48,665 nucleotides of DNA from Microcystis aeruginosa Ma_MB_S_20031200_S102 (GCA_007095845.1 SFBI01000064.1:1-48665); one strand, 5' to 3'. Counted from the stretch's first letter, positions 18,166 through 27,421 are shown. A program made the numbers and translations. Notes: a model not told the origin generated them from the letters alone.

Positions 18166-18867
18166 GTGGCATTCGCTAGTCATTGGATCATGTTAGGTTT
18201 ATTACTGGGTTTTGCTGTTGCCCATAGCGGATTAGCCAGTTTACGAATGCGGGGAGAAGCTATCATCGGTGCGCGACTGTATCGGGTATTATTTGCCCTT
18301 GTGAGTATCCCTCTGGCCCTGATTTTAGTAGTTTATTTCTTCAATCATCGTTATGATGGTTTACTGCTCTGGCAAGTACAGGGAGTGACTGGAGTTAAAA
18401 CCCTAGTTTGGATAATTTCGGCCATTTCTTTTTTCTTTCTCTATCCTGCCACCTTTAACCTGCTGGAGATCGCCGCTATCCAAAAACCCCAGGTTCATCT
18501 CTACGAAACCGGCATCCTGCGCGTTACCCGTCATCCCCAAATGGTAGGACAGGTGATCTGGTGTATTGCCCATACCCTCTGGTTAGGAACAAGCTTTACC
18601 CTATTAACTTCCCTAGGTTTAATTGCTCATCATCTTTTTGCTGTCTGGCATGGCGATCGCCGGTTAGAGAACCGTTACGGAGAGGCATTTTTAAAGATCA
18701 AAGAACGCACCTCGGTGGTCCCCTTTTTAGCAATTATCGATGGTCGGCAAAGCCTAAAATGGCAAGAATTCCTTCGTCCTGCCTATCTAGGAGTAACAGG
18801 GTTTATTCTACTCCTCTGGTGGGGTCATCCTTGGCTAATGCAAGCAACAAGTAAAATTTATTGGTGA
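18166..18867 (+). CDS. NnrU-family membrane protein (Z-ISO-like)
   Basis: The GTG at 18166 has a strong AGAGGG five bases upstream. The 233-residue product has about six hydrophobic segments and the NnrU-type motifs AHSGLASLR (19-27), GARLYRVLFALVSIPLAL (36-53), RVTRHPQMVGQVIWC (122-136) and HHLFAVWHGDRRLENRYG (157-174). The NnrU family includes 15-cis-zeta-carotene isomerase (Z-ISO) of plants and cyanobacteria, a haem-b membrane enzyme of carotenoid synthesis; the conserved His and Arg residues fit. Assignment to Z-ISO specifically is inference. Confidence 0.85.
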   Translation: MAFASHWIMLGLLLGFAVAHSGLASLRMRGEAIIGARLYRVLFALVSIPLALILVVYFFNHRYDGLLLWQVQGVTGVKTLVWIISAISFFFLYPATFNLLEIAAIQKPQVHLYETGILRVTRHPQMVGQVIWCIAHTLWLGTSFTLLTSLGLIAHHLFAVWHGDRRLENRYGEAFLKIKERTSVVPFLAIIDGRQSLKWQEFLRPAYLGVTGFILLLWWGHPWLMQATSKIYW

Positions 18868-18910
18868 TTTTGCTCCCAACCCCTTTCTTATTGATCCCGA
18901 TTAGTGTAGG

Positions 18911-19297
18911 ATGGTTTCTATATCAAAATTAAGTTTTCATAAAATCCGTTTAGACATGATCCTATCTGTCAACGAAAAGAGCTTCCCTAAGCTAGTTTTA
19001 GAGTCTCCTCGTCCAGTTCTCGTGCATTTCTGGGCCCCCTGGTGTAGTTTATGTCGTTTAATCCAACCCACCCTCTTTTCTTGGCAAAATGACTGTCAAG
19101 ATGCGATTCAATTAGTCGGTGTCAATGCTGATGAAAATTTTAAGTTAGCTAATAGTTTTCGTCTGCGTAGTTTGCCTACTTTAATTCTCTTTGATCGAGG
19201 TGTTCCGGTTCATCGTCTGGAGGAAATTCACAGTCGCGAGGAATTGCAACAAACCCTGCGACTAATAGTCAAAAATCAAATCCTGCGTTCAGCTTAA
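18911..19297 (+). CDS. thioredoxin-domain protein, WCSLC active site
   Basis: The 128-residue thioredoxin fold carries VLVHFWAPWCSLCRLIQPTL and the cis-Pro segment LRSLPTLILFDRG. The dithiol motif is CSLC, not the classical CGPC, which should change redox potential or partner choice. The first 15 residues may not be translated: an in-frame ATG at 18956 starts MILSVNEKSF, and neither start has a good Shine-Dalgarno. Monocistronic. Substrate unknown. Confidence 0.85.
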   Translation: MVSISKLSFHKIRLDMILSVNEKSFPKLVLESPRPVLVHFWAPWCSLCRLIQPTLFSWQNDCQDAIQLVGVNADENFKLANSFRLRSLPTLILFDRGVPVHRLEEIHSREELQQTLRLIVKNQILRSA

Positions 19298-19332
19298 GGG
19301 AAAGATACCTTTTCTGATGGTTTCTCTTGGGT

Positions 19333-19466
19333 TCGGTGGGTAAAATGTATTCTAAGATACGATACTGTCAGTGGGTGAGTGGAACGAACCACAGAGACAC
19401 ATAGGACACAAAGATCGATCGCTCCTATATCAGTTAAACTTATCACACAAAGAATAAAAGAGCCTC
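19333..19466. repeat. dispersed repeat of about 130 bp, copy 1
   Basis: The segments GGTGGGTAAAATGTATTCTA, AACCACAGAGACACA, GACACAAAGAT and AGTTAAACTTATCACACAAA occur in the same order on the other strand at 45021-45153. I see no convincing coding sequence here, and the open frame through 19379-19594 starts inside the repeat. Confidence 0.75.
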
Positions 19467-19712
19467 TTGGTGTGGTTGAATTTGTCGAAAATCAGAAAAA
19501 TCGCTGTCCTGATGTTATGGCCTTTTGTCAACGGGGAAGTTCAGTTATACTGCCTTTTACTCGGACAAGAAAGCGAGGCTCCCACCGCCATTAACTGCTC
19601 GATGTGAGCTAAGTTTCTTTTTCTTGAATTGGTCTTTAATGGGTTTGTAGGTGGGGTTAATCGTTTAGTTGTTCAACCTTTTTTAACGCATTATTTCTGT
19701 GAGGTAAATGTT

Positions 19713-20534
19713 ATGACTGATATCATAGGTATAGGTTCTTATGCAGCAGGATTAAGCACTTATCTTGCGACTTTAGCTTATCATAAAAAACATCAGGTAA
19801 AATCTAAAAAGGTCTTATCTTGTCAGGTAACACCGATTAATGCGGATGCAGAAAAATTGAGTTATAAGGCAGAAAACATTTTAAAAGAGCAAGTGATGTT
19901 AGAACCAACAGGATTTAACGGTAGCTTGTGGAATAATCCTTTATATGGTTTTACTATTACCCTGGAAATAAAAGGATTATTTTGGGCTAAAAATACAGAA
20001 GAAGTTTCATTTGCTATCTACGATATGCCAGATAGTCTTTTGAGAGATATTAGAGAGTTTTCATCATCTCATAGCTTCACAGAATATTATGATGATTTAT
20101 TTAGTGATATAGGTGGATATTTCTTACCAATAGATGGAACATCTCATCGAGAAGATGAGGTATATGCTAAGTCTTTAGAAAAATTTACTACAGATTTAAC
20201 ACAGCGTAACCCGCAAGGTTGTCCTATCGCTTTTACTGTCACGAAATGTGATTTATCAGAACTTTGGGTTAATCGAGATGATCCTCGTGGTCTGGTACAA
20301 AAACTCTTTCCTAAAATGTATGAAATTCTAGAAAATTGGACTCAGGAGGACAAGGGAAAAGTCGAATATTTCACCACTTCATCCTTCGGAGTATTTGGTA
20401 AATATTGCGAACCAAATTCAATTATTCAATCAGAAAGTGGGAGAGCATTTGCCGTGATTAGAAATACTAAAGAATGGCAACCTTTTGGACTAATTGAACC
20501 CTTATATTGGTTATGTACGGGCAAAATGCTATAA
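19713..20534 (+). CDS. GTPase-like protein with degenerate P-loop
   Basis: ATG 19713 has GAGG eight bases upstream and gives 273 residues. The N-terminus reads MTDIIGIGSYAAGLSTYLAT: the spacing of a Walker A loop followed by the YLA helix, but the invariant Lys is Leu. Further on, FAIYDMPDSLLRDI occupies the place of the Walker B/G3 strand, ITVTKCDL-like AFTVTKCDL that of the TKxD G4 motif, TTSSFGVFG that of G5, and the end LIEPLYWLC resembles the C-terminal signature of DO-GTPase-type conflict proteins. I infer a diverged GTPase of that group, possibly not hydrolysing nucleotide. An MNT/HEPN locus follows 60 bp downstream. Confidence 0.6.
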   Translation: MTDIIGIGSYAAGLSTYLATLAYHKKHQVKSKKVLSCQVTPINADAEKLSYKAENILKEQVMLEPTGFNGSLWNNPLYGFTITLEIKGLFWAKNTEEVSFAIYDMPDSLLRDIREFSSSHSFTEYYDDLFSDIGGYFLPIDGTSHREDEVYAKSLEKFTTDLTQRNPQGCPIAFTVTKCDLSELWVNRDDPRGLVQKLFPKMYEILENWTQEDKGKVEYFTTSSFGVFGKYCEPNSIIQSESGRAFAVIRNTKEWQPFGLIEPLYWLCTGKML

Positions 20535-20593
20535 TTATTGTAGGAAAAACTAATATTGCTCGCCCAAAAAAATATTGAGTGATTCGGGAAAGT

Positions 20594-20890
20594 ATGAAAA
20601 TGAAACGCTATCAACTTCTTCAGGAAAAACGAGAGAATATTATAAAAATTGCCCGAAAACATGGAGCATTTAATATTCTAATATTTGGATCAGTTGCTAG
20701 AGGAGAAGACAGCAATGACAGTGATATTGACTTTTTAGTAGAAATGGAACAAGGGCGCAACTTATTAGATAGAATTGGTTTAATTCAAGACTTAGAAGAT
20801 TATTTAGGCTGTAAGGTTGATGTGGCTACTATTAACAGTTTACGAGATTGTTTTCGGGAAAGAATCATGAAAGAGGTGATTCCTTTATGA
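20594..20890 (+). CDS. mntA: MNT-type nucleotidyltransferase antitoxin
   Basis: From ATG 20594 (GGGAAAG just upstream) the product has 98 residues. It holds the minimal nucleotidyltransferase motif GS-x10-DxD (Gly32 Ser33, Asp44, Asp46) in FGSVARGEDSNDSDIDFLV. MntA antitoxins AMPylate HepT toxins. It overlaps the hepT-like gene by four bases (ATGA at 20887-20890), the standard operon layout. All catalytic residues visible are intact although the toxin partner is truncated. Confidence 0.88.
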   Translation: MKMKRYQLLQEKRENIIKIARKHGAFNILIFGSVARGEDSNDSDIDFLVEMEQGRNLLDRIGLIQDLEDYLGCKVDVATINSLRDCFRERIMKEVIPL

Positions 20891-21114
20891 ATGATGACTT
20901 GATTTATTTAGGTGATATTTTAGATAGAATTGAACGAATCGAATCTTATACACAGGAGGGAAAAGACAGATTCTATCAATCTTTATTAATTCAAGATGCT
21001 GTGATTCGCTGTTTTGAAGTCATTGGAGAAGCTGTTAAACAACTCTCTCCTGAGATTAGAAAAAAATATCCTGAAATTACTTGGCGTAAAATTGCAGGGT
21101 TTCGAGAAAAATAG
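20887..21114 (+). pseudogene. hepT: HepT-like HEPN toxin, truncated before its RX4HxY motif
   Basis: From ATG 20887 the frame codes for 75 residues ending WRKIAGFREK then stop; full HepT proteins are about 110-120. The usual continuation, Arg-x4-His-Asp-Tyr, is lost: only the first Arg remains and the following 60 bp do not restore it in any frame I checked. The earlier helices (YLGDILDRIERIESY, IQDAVIRCFEVIGEAVKQLS) are normal. The toxin is therefore probably inactive, leaving MntA without a functional partner. Confidence 0.8.
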
Positions 21115-21178
21115 CAGCGGTTGCCCCCTAGTTCTATAATCAGATCACGGCTAATTTGATTGGCTATCGACCCTATTT

Positions 21179-22306
21179 ATGTCTATTTCCCCACCCCGTT
21201 CGGGTTACACTTTGCCGGTTTTTGCCTGTGCCAGTGCGATCGCTTCTCTCCAGCATCTCCACGGCGAAAATGAGCTAAATTCCGTTACTTTTAATCTTTT
21301 AGAACCGCCAGAAACGGTTACAATTGCCATCGAACAAGTTGCCCGACTTAACCCCGATGCTGCCCTAGCTATCACCCGCAGCGATCCGGGGGATAATTTA
21401 GATTTAACTAGAAATACCCCTATATGGGCGTTAGTAGAAAGAAAAACGGGTAATCAAGAGATAGAGATTCAAGGCGGCGCAGGAATCGGCCTACAGGTTA
21501 ATAATGGCGGAAAATCAGCTATTTATAGTTATGCCCAGCGTCTGCTGCAAGAAAACCTCAGACCCCTGTTACTGCCCCAAGAAAGCATCAAAGTGACGAT
21601 TATCCTTCCAGAAGGCAAAAAATTGGCCACAAGGACTTCTAACGCCGCTTTTGGGGTGGTAGAGGGATTATCTTTGTTAGGTACTACTGGCATTTCCCAA
21701 CCCCTGAGCGCTCCCGGACAGTTGGAAATCTTTCGCGAGCAATTAAAAAATTTATCCCGTCGTTTCGATCGCTTGGTGTTTTGTATCGGGGAAAATGGCT
21801 TAGATTTAGCCCCTCAAATGGGTATTAATCCTGATATTTTGGTAAAAACAGCCAATTGGATCGGGCCGATGTTATTAGAGGCACAATTACAGGGAATCTC
21901 TGAAATTCTTTTGTTTGGTTATCACGGTAAATTAATTAAACTTGCCGGGGGAATCTTTCAGACTCACCATCATCTGGCCGATGGTCGTCGGGAAATTCTC
22001 ACCGCCTACGCCGCTAAAATGGGTTTAGCTACCCCCCATCTCCAGCAAATTTTTGACAGTAGCACCAGCGAAAACGGTCTGGAATATCTGCGTCAATTAG
22101 ACCGGCAAACGGGCGATAATTGGGTGGAACGCATCTATGGAGAAATGGCTAATACGATTGATCGCCGTTGCCAAGAATACGTTTATAACCACAGTAACGG
22201 TCATCTTGGAGTCGGTTGTATTTTATTTGATCGCTCGCGTTCTTTGATCAGCAAAAGCGAAAATGGCCTTAAATTTTTGCAAAATCTACCAGTCACTTCC
22301 CAGTGA
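21179..22306 (+). CDS. cbiD: cobalt-precorrin-5B (C1)-methyltransferase
   Basis: A 375-residue CbiD: SGYTLPVFACASAIASL at the N-terminus, GGAGIGLQ (104-111 region), the SNAAFGVVEGLSLLGTTGIS segment, and GYHGKLIKLAGGIFQTHHHL near residue 265. It methylates C1 of cobalt-precorrin-5B in anaerobic-type B12/pseudocobalamin synthesis. No other cobalamin gene is adjacent, which is common in cyanobacteria. It is followed 140 bp later by guaA. Confidence 0.93.
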   Translation: MSISPPRSGYTLPVFACASAIASLQHLHGENELNSVTFNLLEPPETVTIAIEQVARLNPDAALAITRSDPGDNLDLTRNTPIWALVERKTGNQEIEIQGGAGIGLQVNNGGKSAIYSYAQRLLQENLRPLLLPQESIKVTIILPEGKKLATRTSNAAFGVVEGLSLLGTTGISQPLSAPGQLEIFREQLKNLSRRFDRLVFCIGENGLDLAPQMGINPDILVKTANWIGPMLLEAQLQGISEILLFGYHGKLIKLAGGIFQTHHHLADGRREILTAYAAKMGLATPHLQQIFDSSTSENGLEYLRQLDRQTGDNWVERIYGEMANTIDRRCQEYVYNHSNGHLGVGCILFDRSRSLISKSENGLKFLQNLPVTSQ

Positions 22307-22446
22307 CCGTGCTATGATCGTGGGAATATTTAGTCTTAAAAAATAAAACTAATAAGGCGATACAATTGTAGCTTATTTTCAGAACAATAGCCGATTTAGT
22401 TTACAAAACTTTAACCTTTTCCTGCCAGTTTCTTTTTTTGATCGTA

Positions 22447-24072
22447 GTGACAACTCAAACCCCCCTTCCTACCCCCCAAGAGACTTTGCCCTCAGAGTCC
22501 TTCACTAATAGCCTTAATCGTCAAATAATCATCATTCTTGACTTTGGCTCCCAGTATTCTGAATTAATCGCCCGCAGAATCCGGGAAACGAACGTTTACT
22601 CCGAAGTTCTCTCCTATCGTACCAGTGCCGAACAATTGGCCCAAATCAACCCGAAAGGAATAATTCTTTCGGGCGGTCCCAATTCCGTCTATGATCCTGG
22701 AGCGCCTCACTGTGATCCCGAAATTTGGAATTTAGGTGTACCCATCCTCGGAGTTTGCTACGGGATGCAATTGATGGTACAGCAGTTAGGAGGTAGGGTA
22801 GAACGGGCAAAACGGGCCGAATACGGCAAAGCATCCCTATTTATCAACGATCCTACCGATTTATTAACCAATGTCGAGGACGGTTCCACCGCTTGGATGA
22901 GTCACGGGGATTCCTGCGTGGAATTGCCTGCGGGTTTTGAAATTCTCGCTCATACCGATAATACCGATTGTGCGGCCATTGCCGATCACCAGAAAAAACT
23001 CTTTGGAGTGCAGTTTCACCCGGAAGTTGTCCATTCTGTGGGAGGAATCGCCTTAATTCGTAATTTCGTCTATCATATCTGCAAATGCGAACCCACTTGG
23101 ACCACGGAAGCTTTTGTCGAGGAATCGATCCGAGAAATTAGGGCAAAAGTGGGCGATAAGCGCGTTTTATTGGCTTTATCTGGCGGTGTGGACTCCTCTA
23201 CCTTAGCATTCCTGTTACATCGAGCGATCGGTGATCAACTAACCTGTATGTTTATCGATCAGGGATTCATGCGTAAGGGTGAACCAGAACGATTAATGCA
23301 GATATTTAACGAGCAATTCCATATCGGAGTCCAGTATGTCAACGCTAGAAAGCGATTTTTAGCGCAGGTTGCCGGTGTCACCGATCCCGAGGAAAAGCGC
23401 CGTCGTATCGGCCATGAATTTATTCAGGTGTTTGAAGAGGAATCGAATCGTCTGGGACCCTTTGATTATCTGGCCCAAGGGACTTTATATCCCGATGTGA
23501 TTGAATCGGCCGATGGTAATGTGGATCCCAAAACCGGGGAAAGAGTCGCGGTTAAAATTAAAAGTCATCATAACGTTGGTGGACTGCCGAAAAATCTCCG
23601 GTTTAAATTGGTCGAACCTCTGCGAAAATTATTTAAGGATGAGGTGAGAAAATTAGGTCGCTCGATTGGTCTTCCAGAAGAAATTGTTCGTCGTCAACCT
23701 TTCCCCGGCCCCGGTTTAGCGATTCGCATTTTAGGGGAAGTCACCGCAGATAAATTAAATATTTTGCGCGATGCAGATTGGGTAGTGCGCGACGAGATTA
23801 ATAAGCAGGGAATGTATCACGATTTCTGGCAAGCTTTCGCGGTTTTATTACCTGTCCGCAGTGTGGGAGTGATGGGAGATCAACGCACCTACGCTTATCC
23901 CATTGTCCTACGTTTAGTCAGCAGTGAAGACGGAATGACTGCCGATTGGTCGCGGGTTCCTTATGATTTATTGGAGACAATTTCTAATCGCATTGTCAAT
24001 GAAGTTAAGGGAGTTAACCGCGTGGTTTATGATATTACTTCTAAGCCCCCCGGAACTATAGAATGGGAGTAG
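22447..24072 (+). CDS. guaA: GMP synthase (glutamine-hydrolysing)
   Basis: I choose GTG 22447 (541 residues); a TTG three codons earlier is also possible and no Shine-Dalgarno is visible. The glutaminase domain has [15 protein letters not shown], the Cys nucleophile in GVCYGMQL and the His/Glu pair in GVQFHPEV. The ATP-pyrophosphatase loop is LSGGVDSS. The dimer domain carries [13 protein letters not shown] and ends with KPPGTIEWE, as in all GuaA. It converts XMP to GMP. Confidence 0.97.
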   Translation: MTTQTPLPTPQETLPSESFTNSLNRQIIIILDFGSQYSELIARRIRETNVYSEVLSYRTSAEQLAQINPKGIILSGGPNSVYDPGAPHCDPEIWNLGVPILGVCYGMQLMVQQLGGRVERAKRAEYGKASLFINDPTDLLTNVEDGSTAWMSHGDSCVELPAGFEILAHTDNTDCAAIADHQKKLFGVQFHPEVVHSVGGIALIRNFVYHICKCEPTWTTEAFVEESIREIRAKVGDKRVLLALSGGVDSSTLAFLLHRAIGDQLTCMFIDQGFMRKGEPERLMQIFNEQFHIGVQYVNARKRFLAQVAGVTDPEEKRRRIGHEFIQVFEEESNRLGPFDYLAQGTLYPDVIESADGNVDPKTGERVAVKIKSHHNVGGLPKNLRFKLVEPLRKLFKDEVRKLGRSIGLPEEIVRRQPFPGPGLAIRILGEVTADKLNILRDADWVVRDEINKQGMYHDFWQAFAVLLPVRSVGVMGDQRTYAYPIVLRLVSSEDGMTADWSRVPYDLLETISNRIVNEVKGVNRVVYDITSKPPGTIEWE

Positions 24073-24160
24073 TATTGAATTATTGATTGATCGTTATTCC
24101 CGTCCAAATATTGGGGCGGGATTTTTGCAGAATAGACAATTGAGGAGATTAATTACTACC

Positions 24161-25402
24161 ATGGCACAGTTAGAGATGTTGGAAGAAATAGAAGCGGTGG
24201 ATTTTGCCGAGGAAGAAGAAGATATTGAAGGAGAATCAGCAAACCAAAAAAAGCTACAACTCAAAGAAATCTCCGAGACTGTTGTTGCTGGAAGTGATTG
24301 GACTATCGCAACGATCCGCGATCAATTAATTCGAGAAAATATTCAACTCAATCCGCGCTTTCAAAGACGAGATGCTTGGAATATTACTCGTAAAAGTCGA
24401 TTTATTGAATCCCTAATTCTAGGGTTTCCAGTCCCACTGATTGTCTTAGCTACTAATAATAAGGAAAAAGGGAAATTTATCGTTCTTGATGGCAAACAAC
24501 GCCTACTAACAATTTTACAGTTTTATGGTGACAGTGCCACACCTAATAATAGTTTTACTTTAAAAGATTTAGAATTTCTAGATAATCTCAATGGCTGCCA
24601 ATATCAGGATCTAGAAAATGACTTCAATTTAAATGATATCTCAGACCAACTGGATAATCAAACTATCCGCACGATTGTTATCCGTAATTGGAAAACGGAG
24701 AGTTTCCTCCATAAAATTTTTCTGCGTCTCAATGTGGAAAATACCCCTTTGTCTTCTCAAGAATTAAGACAAGCATTACACCCAGGGGGTTTTATTAATT
24801 TTTTAGATGATCGAGCGATCAAAAGTCAAGCATTAAAGAAAATATTTAAATCTTCCTATCCCGATTTCCGGATGCGCGACACTGATATACTATTGCGTTA
24901 TGTAGCTTTTCATTATTATTTATCCGATTATCGCGGTGATGTTAAGATACTTCTAGATAAAACCTGTCAAAATTTCAATCAAGAATGGGAAAAACGCTCA
25001 GATGAAATTATCAATGTTGTTGATCAATTTGAAAAAGCTGTCCAAACAACAATTAATATTTTTGGAGAGAAAAACTTTTCTCGTCTCTGGTTATATAAAG
25101 AAGGAAAGTATCGAAGTCAGTTGAATCGAGCAATTTTAGATGTGATGGTTTTTTACTTTTGCGATGATCTAATTAGAGCAGCTGCCGAGAAAAACAAAGA
25201 ACAGATAGAAAATGCTTTTAAAGAATTATTATCTAACCCTGACAATGAATTTAGGAACTCAGTAGAAAAAACTACTAAAAGTATTAGAGCAACTTACAAT
25301 CGTTTTCATTTATGGGGTCAAGCTTTATCAAAAGTATTAGATATTAACTTCAATATTCCTCAGATGGAAGACAATCGTATTATTTTTAAGGGGTTAAGAT
25401 AG
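24161..25402 (+). CDS. DUF262 (GmrSD-N/ParB-fold) protein
   Basis: ATG 24161 follows a GAGGAG 13 bases upstream and gives 413 residues; a longer frame from 24083 has no good start. The N-terminal 35 residues are very acidic. The DUF262 core is clear: NPRFQRRDAWN at 64-74 and VLDGKQRLLTI at 108-118 (DGxQR motif), the nucleotide-binding signature of the ParB/Srx fold found in GmrS and related nucleases. Residues 190-330 continue the family pattern (FLRLNVENTPLSSQELRQAL). It is the first gene of a compact set with a HEPN protein (15 bp later) and a cytosine methyltransferase. Related DUF262 proteins act against modified phage DNA; the role here is inferred. Confidence 0.88.
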   Translation: MAQLEMLEEIEAVDFAEEEEDIEGESANQKKLQLKEISETVVAGSDWTIATIRDQLIRENIQLNPRFQRRDAWNITRKSRFIESLILGFPVPLIVLATNNKEKGKFIVLDGKQRLLTILQFYGDSATPNNSFTLKDLEFLDNLNGCQYQDLENDFNLNDISDQLDNQTIRTIVIRNWKTESFLHKIFLRLNVENTPLSSQELRQALHPGGFINFLDDRAIKSQALKKIFKSSYPDFRMRDTDILLRYVAFHYYLSDYRGDVKILLDKTCQNFNQEWEKRSDEIINVVDQFEKAVQTTINIFGEKNFSRLWLYKEGKYRSQLNRAILDVMVFYFCDDLIRAAAEKNKEQIENAFKELLSNPDNEFRNSVEKTTKSIRATYNRFHLWGQALSKVLDINFNIPQMEDNRIIFKGLR

Positions 25403-25416
25403 TTAGTTTTTTTACT

Positions 25417-26055
25417 ATGCCGAAATCTCTGAGATTTAGACAACTAACCAAAGAATTGAATCGACTAAAAAAACAATTCCTACCTCGTAAATTTAGCGAG
25501 ATAAATGAATATTCTGAAAGACAATTAGCTTTAACTTTTGCCTATCGAGTTTTTGCTCATGCTGAGATTGAATCTTATCTTGAAGATCGAGTTTGGGATA
25601 CAGTACAGACAGCAAAAAATATCTGGGATAATCAAGGTAAAGCTGGTCGAGTTTTGTTATGTGTAATCGCTTTTTCTGGTCAAGAAATGGAAGCTCCTCC
25701 CGACACCCTTACTCCTCTTAAAGGTAAGAAAAATCTGCCTGAAGATAAACTAAAAATAACTAAAAAAATTGACATAGCGATTAGATGTTTTAAATCAGTT
25801 ATCGATCAAAATCATGGGATTAAGGAAACTAACCTATTAAAATTACTCTTACCAATCGGCATTGATAGTGATGACTTAGATAAAGTTTGGTTACTAAATA
25901 TGGATACTTTTGGAGAAGAACGCGGTGAAATTGCTCATTCTTCGGCAATAAAAACGAAAAAAACGCCTAACCCCGCCGACGAATTAGAAAGAGTTAAACA
26001 AATTATTCAAGAATTAGAGAAAGTCGATCAATTGATTACTAAATTGCTCGAGTAG
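25417..26055 (+). CDS. HEPN protein, MAE_28990 type
   Basis: A 212-residue protein. Residues 165-175 hold FGEERGEIAHS, an Arg169-x4-His174 motif, the catalytic RX4-6H of HEPN ribonucleases. The N-terminal pattern (FAYRVFAHAEIESYLEDRVW, 41-60) fits the MAE_28990/MAE_18760 HEPN family, defined from Microcystis. It follows the DUF262 gene by 15 bp with no separate promoter visible, so both are likely co-transcribed. Probable RNase effector of the system, restrained by a neighbour. Confidence 0.83.
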   Translation: MPKSLRFRQLTKELNRLKKQFLPRKFSEINEYSERQLALTFAYRVFAHAEIESYLEDRVWDTVQTAKNIWDNQGKAGRVLLCVIAFSGQEMEAPPDTLTPLKGKKNLPEDKLKITKKIDIAIRCFKSVIDQNHGIKETNLLKLLLPIGIDSDDLDKVWLLNMDTFGEERGEIAHSSAIKTKKTPNPADELERVKQIIQELEKVDQLITKLLE

Positions 26056-26102
26056 TTGCCCTCTTAATAAAATTTAAAGTGTTAATTATATCAAAAATAC
26101 AG

Positions 26103-26108
26103 TATAAT
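26103..26108 (+). promoter_or_regulatory. candidate -10 box before the methyltransferase gene
   Basis: A perfect TATAAT lies 33 bp before the GTG start. The -35 region is not convincing. It suggests the methyltransferase can be expressed separately from the two genes before it, useful if modification must precede the effector. Confidence 0.4.
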
Positions 26109-26140
26109 GAAAGGCAGAGAATAGAGAGCTAATCATCAAA

Positions 26141-27421
26141 GTGAAACATAGACCAATTGCGATCGATTTATTTGCTGGCTGCGGTGGGATGTCCCTTGGT
26201 CTAGAAGCGGCGGGATTTGATATTGCTGTAGCGGTGGAGTTTGATGCAGTCCATTCCTTGGTTCATCATTTTAACTTTCCCTATTGTCAAACTATTTGCC
26301 GGGATATAGCCAAAGTAACAAGTAGAGAAATATGGGAATTATTAAAACTAAAAGGCTATGCCACCGATGTTAGTTTAATTGCTGGTGGTCCCCCCTGCCA
26401 AGGTTTTTCATTGATTGGTAAACGACAAATAGATGATCCTAGAAATTCTCTTGTATTTGAATATCTGCGGATTGTAGGGGAAATTAAACCCAAGTATTTT
26501 ATCTTTGAAAATGTCCCTGGCATGGCTACCGGTAAACATAAACAATTTTTAGAGGAGTTAATCTCTGAATTTGAAGCTATTGGCTATACAATTAATCAGC
26601 CAATTAAAATTCTGGATGCCAGTGAATACGGCGCACCACAAAAGCGCAGAAGATTAATCTTAATTGGTAGTCGAAAAGACGTGACGATGGCTAAATATCC
26701 CTTAGCAAAGACTGTCGATTTGAACTCAGCCAAAAAATCAGCTTTTACCAGCGTCTATGATGCGATTTCAGATTTAGAATTAATACCGGCCTTTATCGAT
26801 ACTGATTTAGGCATACCCGCATCAAAATTAGATTATAGTGGTAAGAGGAAAAAATATTCAGTGCAGCCAAGGGATATTTTTAAACTTTGCCATCAAAGAA
26901 CAGTAGATACAAAAATCTATGGACATATAGGCTCAGTTCATACCCAAAGATCAATTGATAGATTTATTGTAACCGAACCGGGTACATTGGAACCAAAAAG
27001 TCGTTTTTTAAGGCTTTCTCCCACTGGATTATGTAACACTCTTCGGGCTGGAACTAATAGCGATAAAGGGGCCTATACTGCTCCTAGACCCATTCACTAT
27101 TCTATTCCTCGTTGTATTACTGTACGAGAAGCAGCCAGATTACATACATTCCCCGATTGGTTTCAGTTTCACCGCACAATATGGCATGGTTTTCGTGAGA
27201 TTGGCAACGCAGTTATTCCGGTATTATCGAAAGAACTTGGCTCCTCTGTGATGAGAGCAATGAATATCAATACCGCTAATCTCAGCCGAGTTATTTTAGA
27301 AAAAATGCCTGAAGAATTATTGCTATATAATATGTCTCAAGCCTCAAACTATTGGGGGATTTCTGACGATGTTATTCCGAAAAGAAAACGAGGTGTATCT
27401 CAGAGATTGGTCAGTATTTAA
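26141..27421 (+). CDS. DNA (cytosine-5) methyltransferase
   Basis: GTG start at 26141, 426 residues. Motif I is DLFAGCGGMSLGLEAAGF (9-26), motif IV AGGPPCQGFS with nucleophile Cys86, motif VI ENVPG (123-127), motif VIII EYGAPQKRRRLILIG, motif IX about SPTGLCNTLRAGT, motif X HGFREIGNAVIP. All catalytic motifs are intact. A tail of about 50 residues extends past motif X. The target sequence cannot be read. The partners upstream are DUF262 and HEPN proteins rather than a classical restriction endonuclease. Confidence 0.95.
   Translation: MKHRPIAIDLFAGCGGMSLGLEAAGFDIAVAVEFDAVHSLVHHFNFPYCQTICRDIAKVTSREIWELLKLKGYATDVSLIAGGPPCQGFSLIGKRQIDDPRNSLVFEYLRIVGEIKPKYFIFENVPGMATGKHKQFLEELISEFEAIGYTINQPIKILDASEYGAPQKRRRLILIGSRKDVTMAKYPLAKTVDLNSAKKSAFTSVYDAISDLELIPAFIDTDLGIPASKLDYSGKRKKYSVQPRDIFKLCHQRTVDTKIYGHIGSVHTQRSIDRFIVTEPGTLEPKSRFLRLSPTGLCNTLRAGTNSDKGAYTAPRPIHYSIPRCITVREAARLHTFPDWFQFHRTIWHGFREIGNAVIPVLSKELGSSVMRAMNINTANLSRVILEKMPEELLLYNMSQASNYWGISDDVIPKRKRGVSQRLVSI

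Noticed and set aside
19379-19594. 71-codon open frame before the GTPase-like gene
   Set aside because: It starts within the 130-bp repeat with a non-ATG codon and shows no family pattern.
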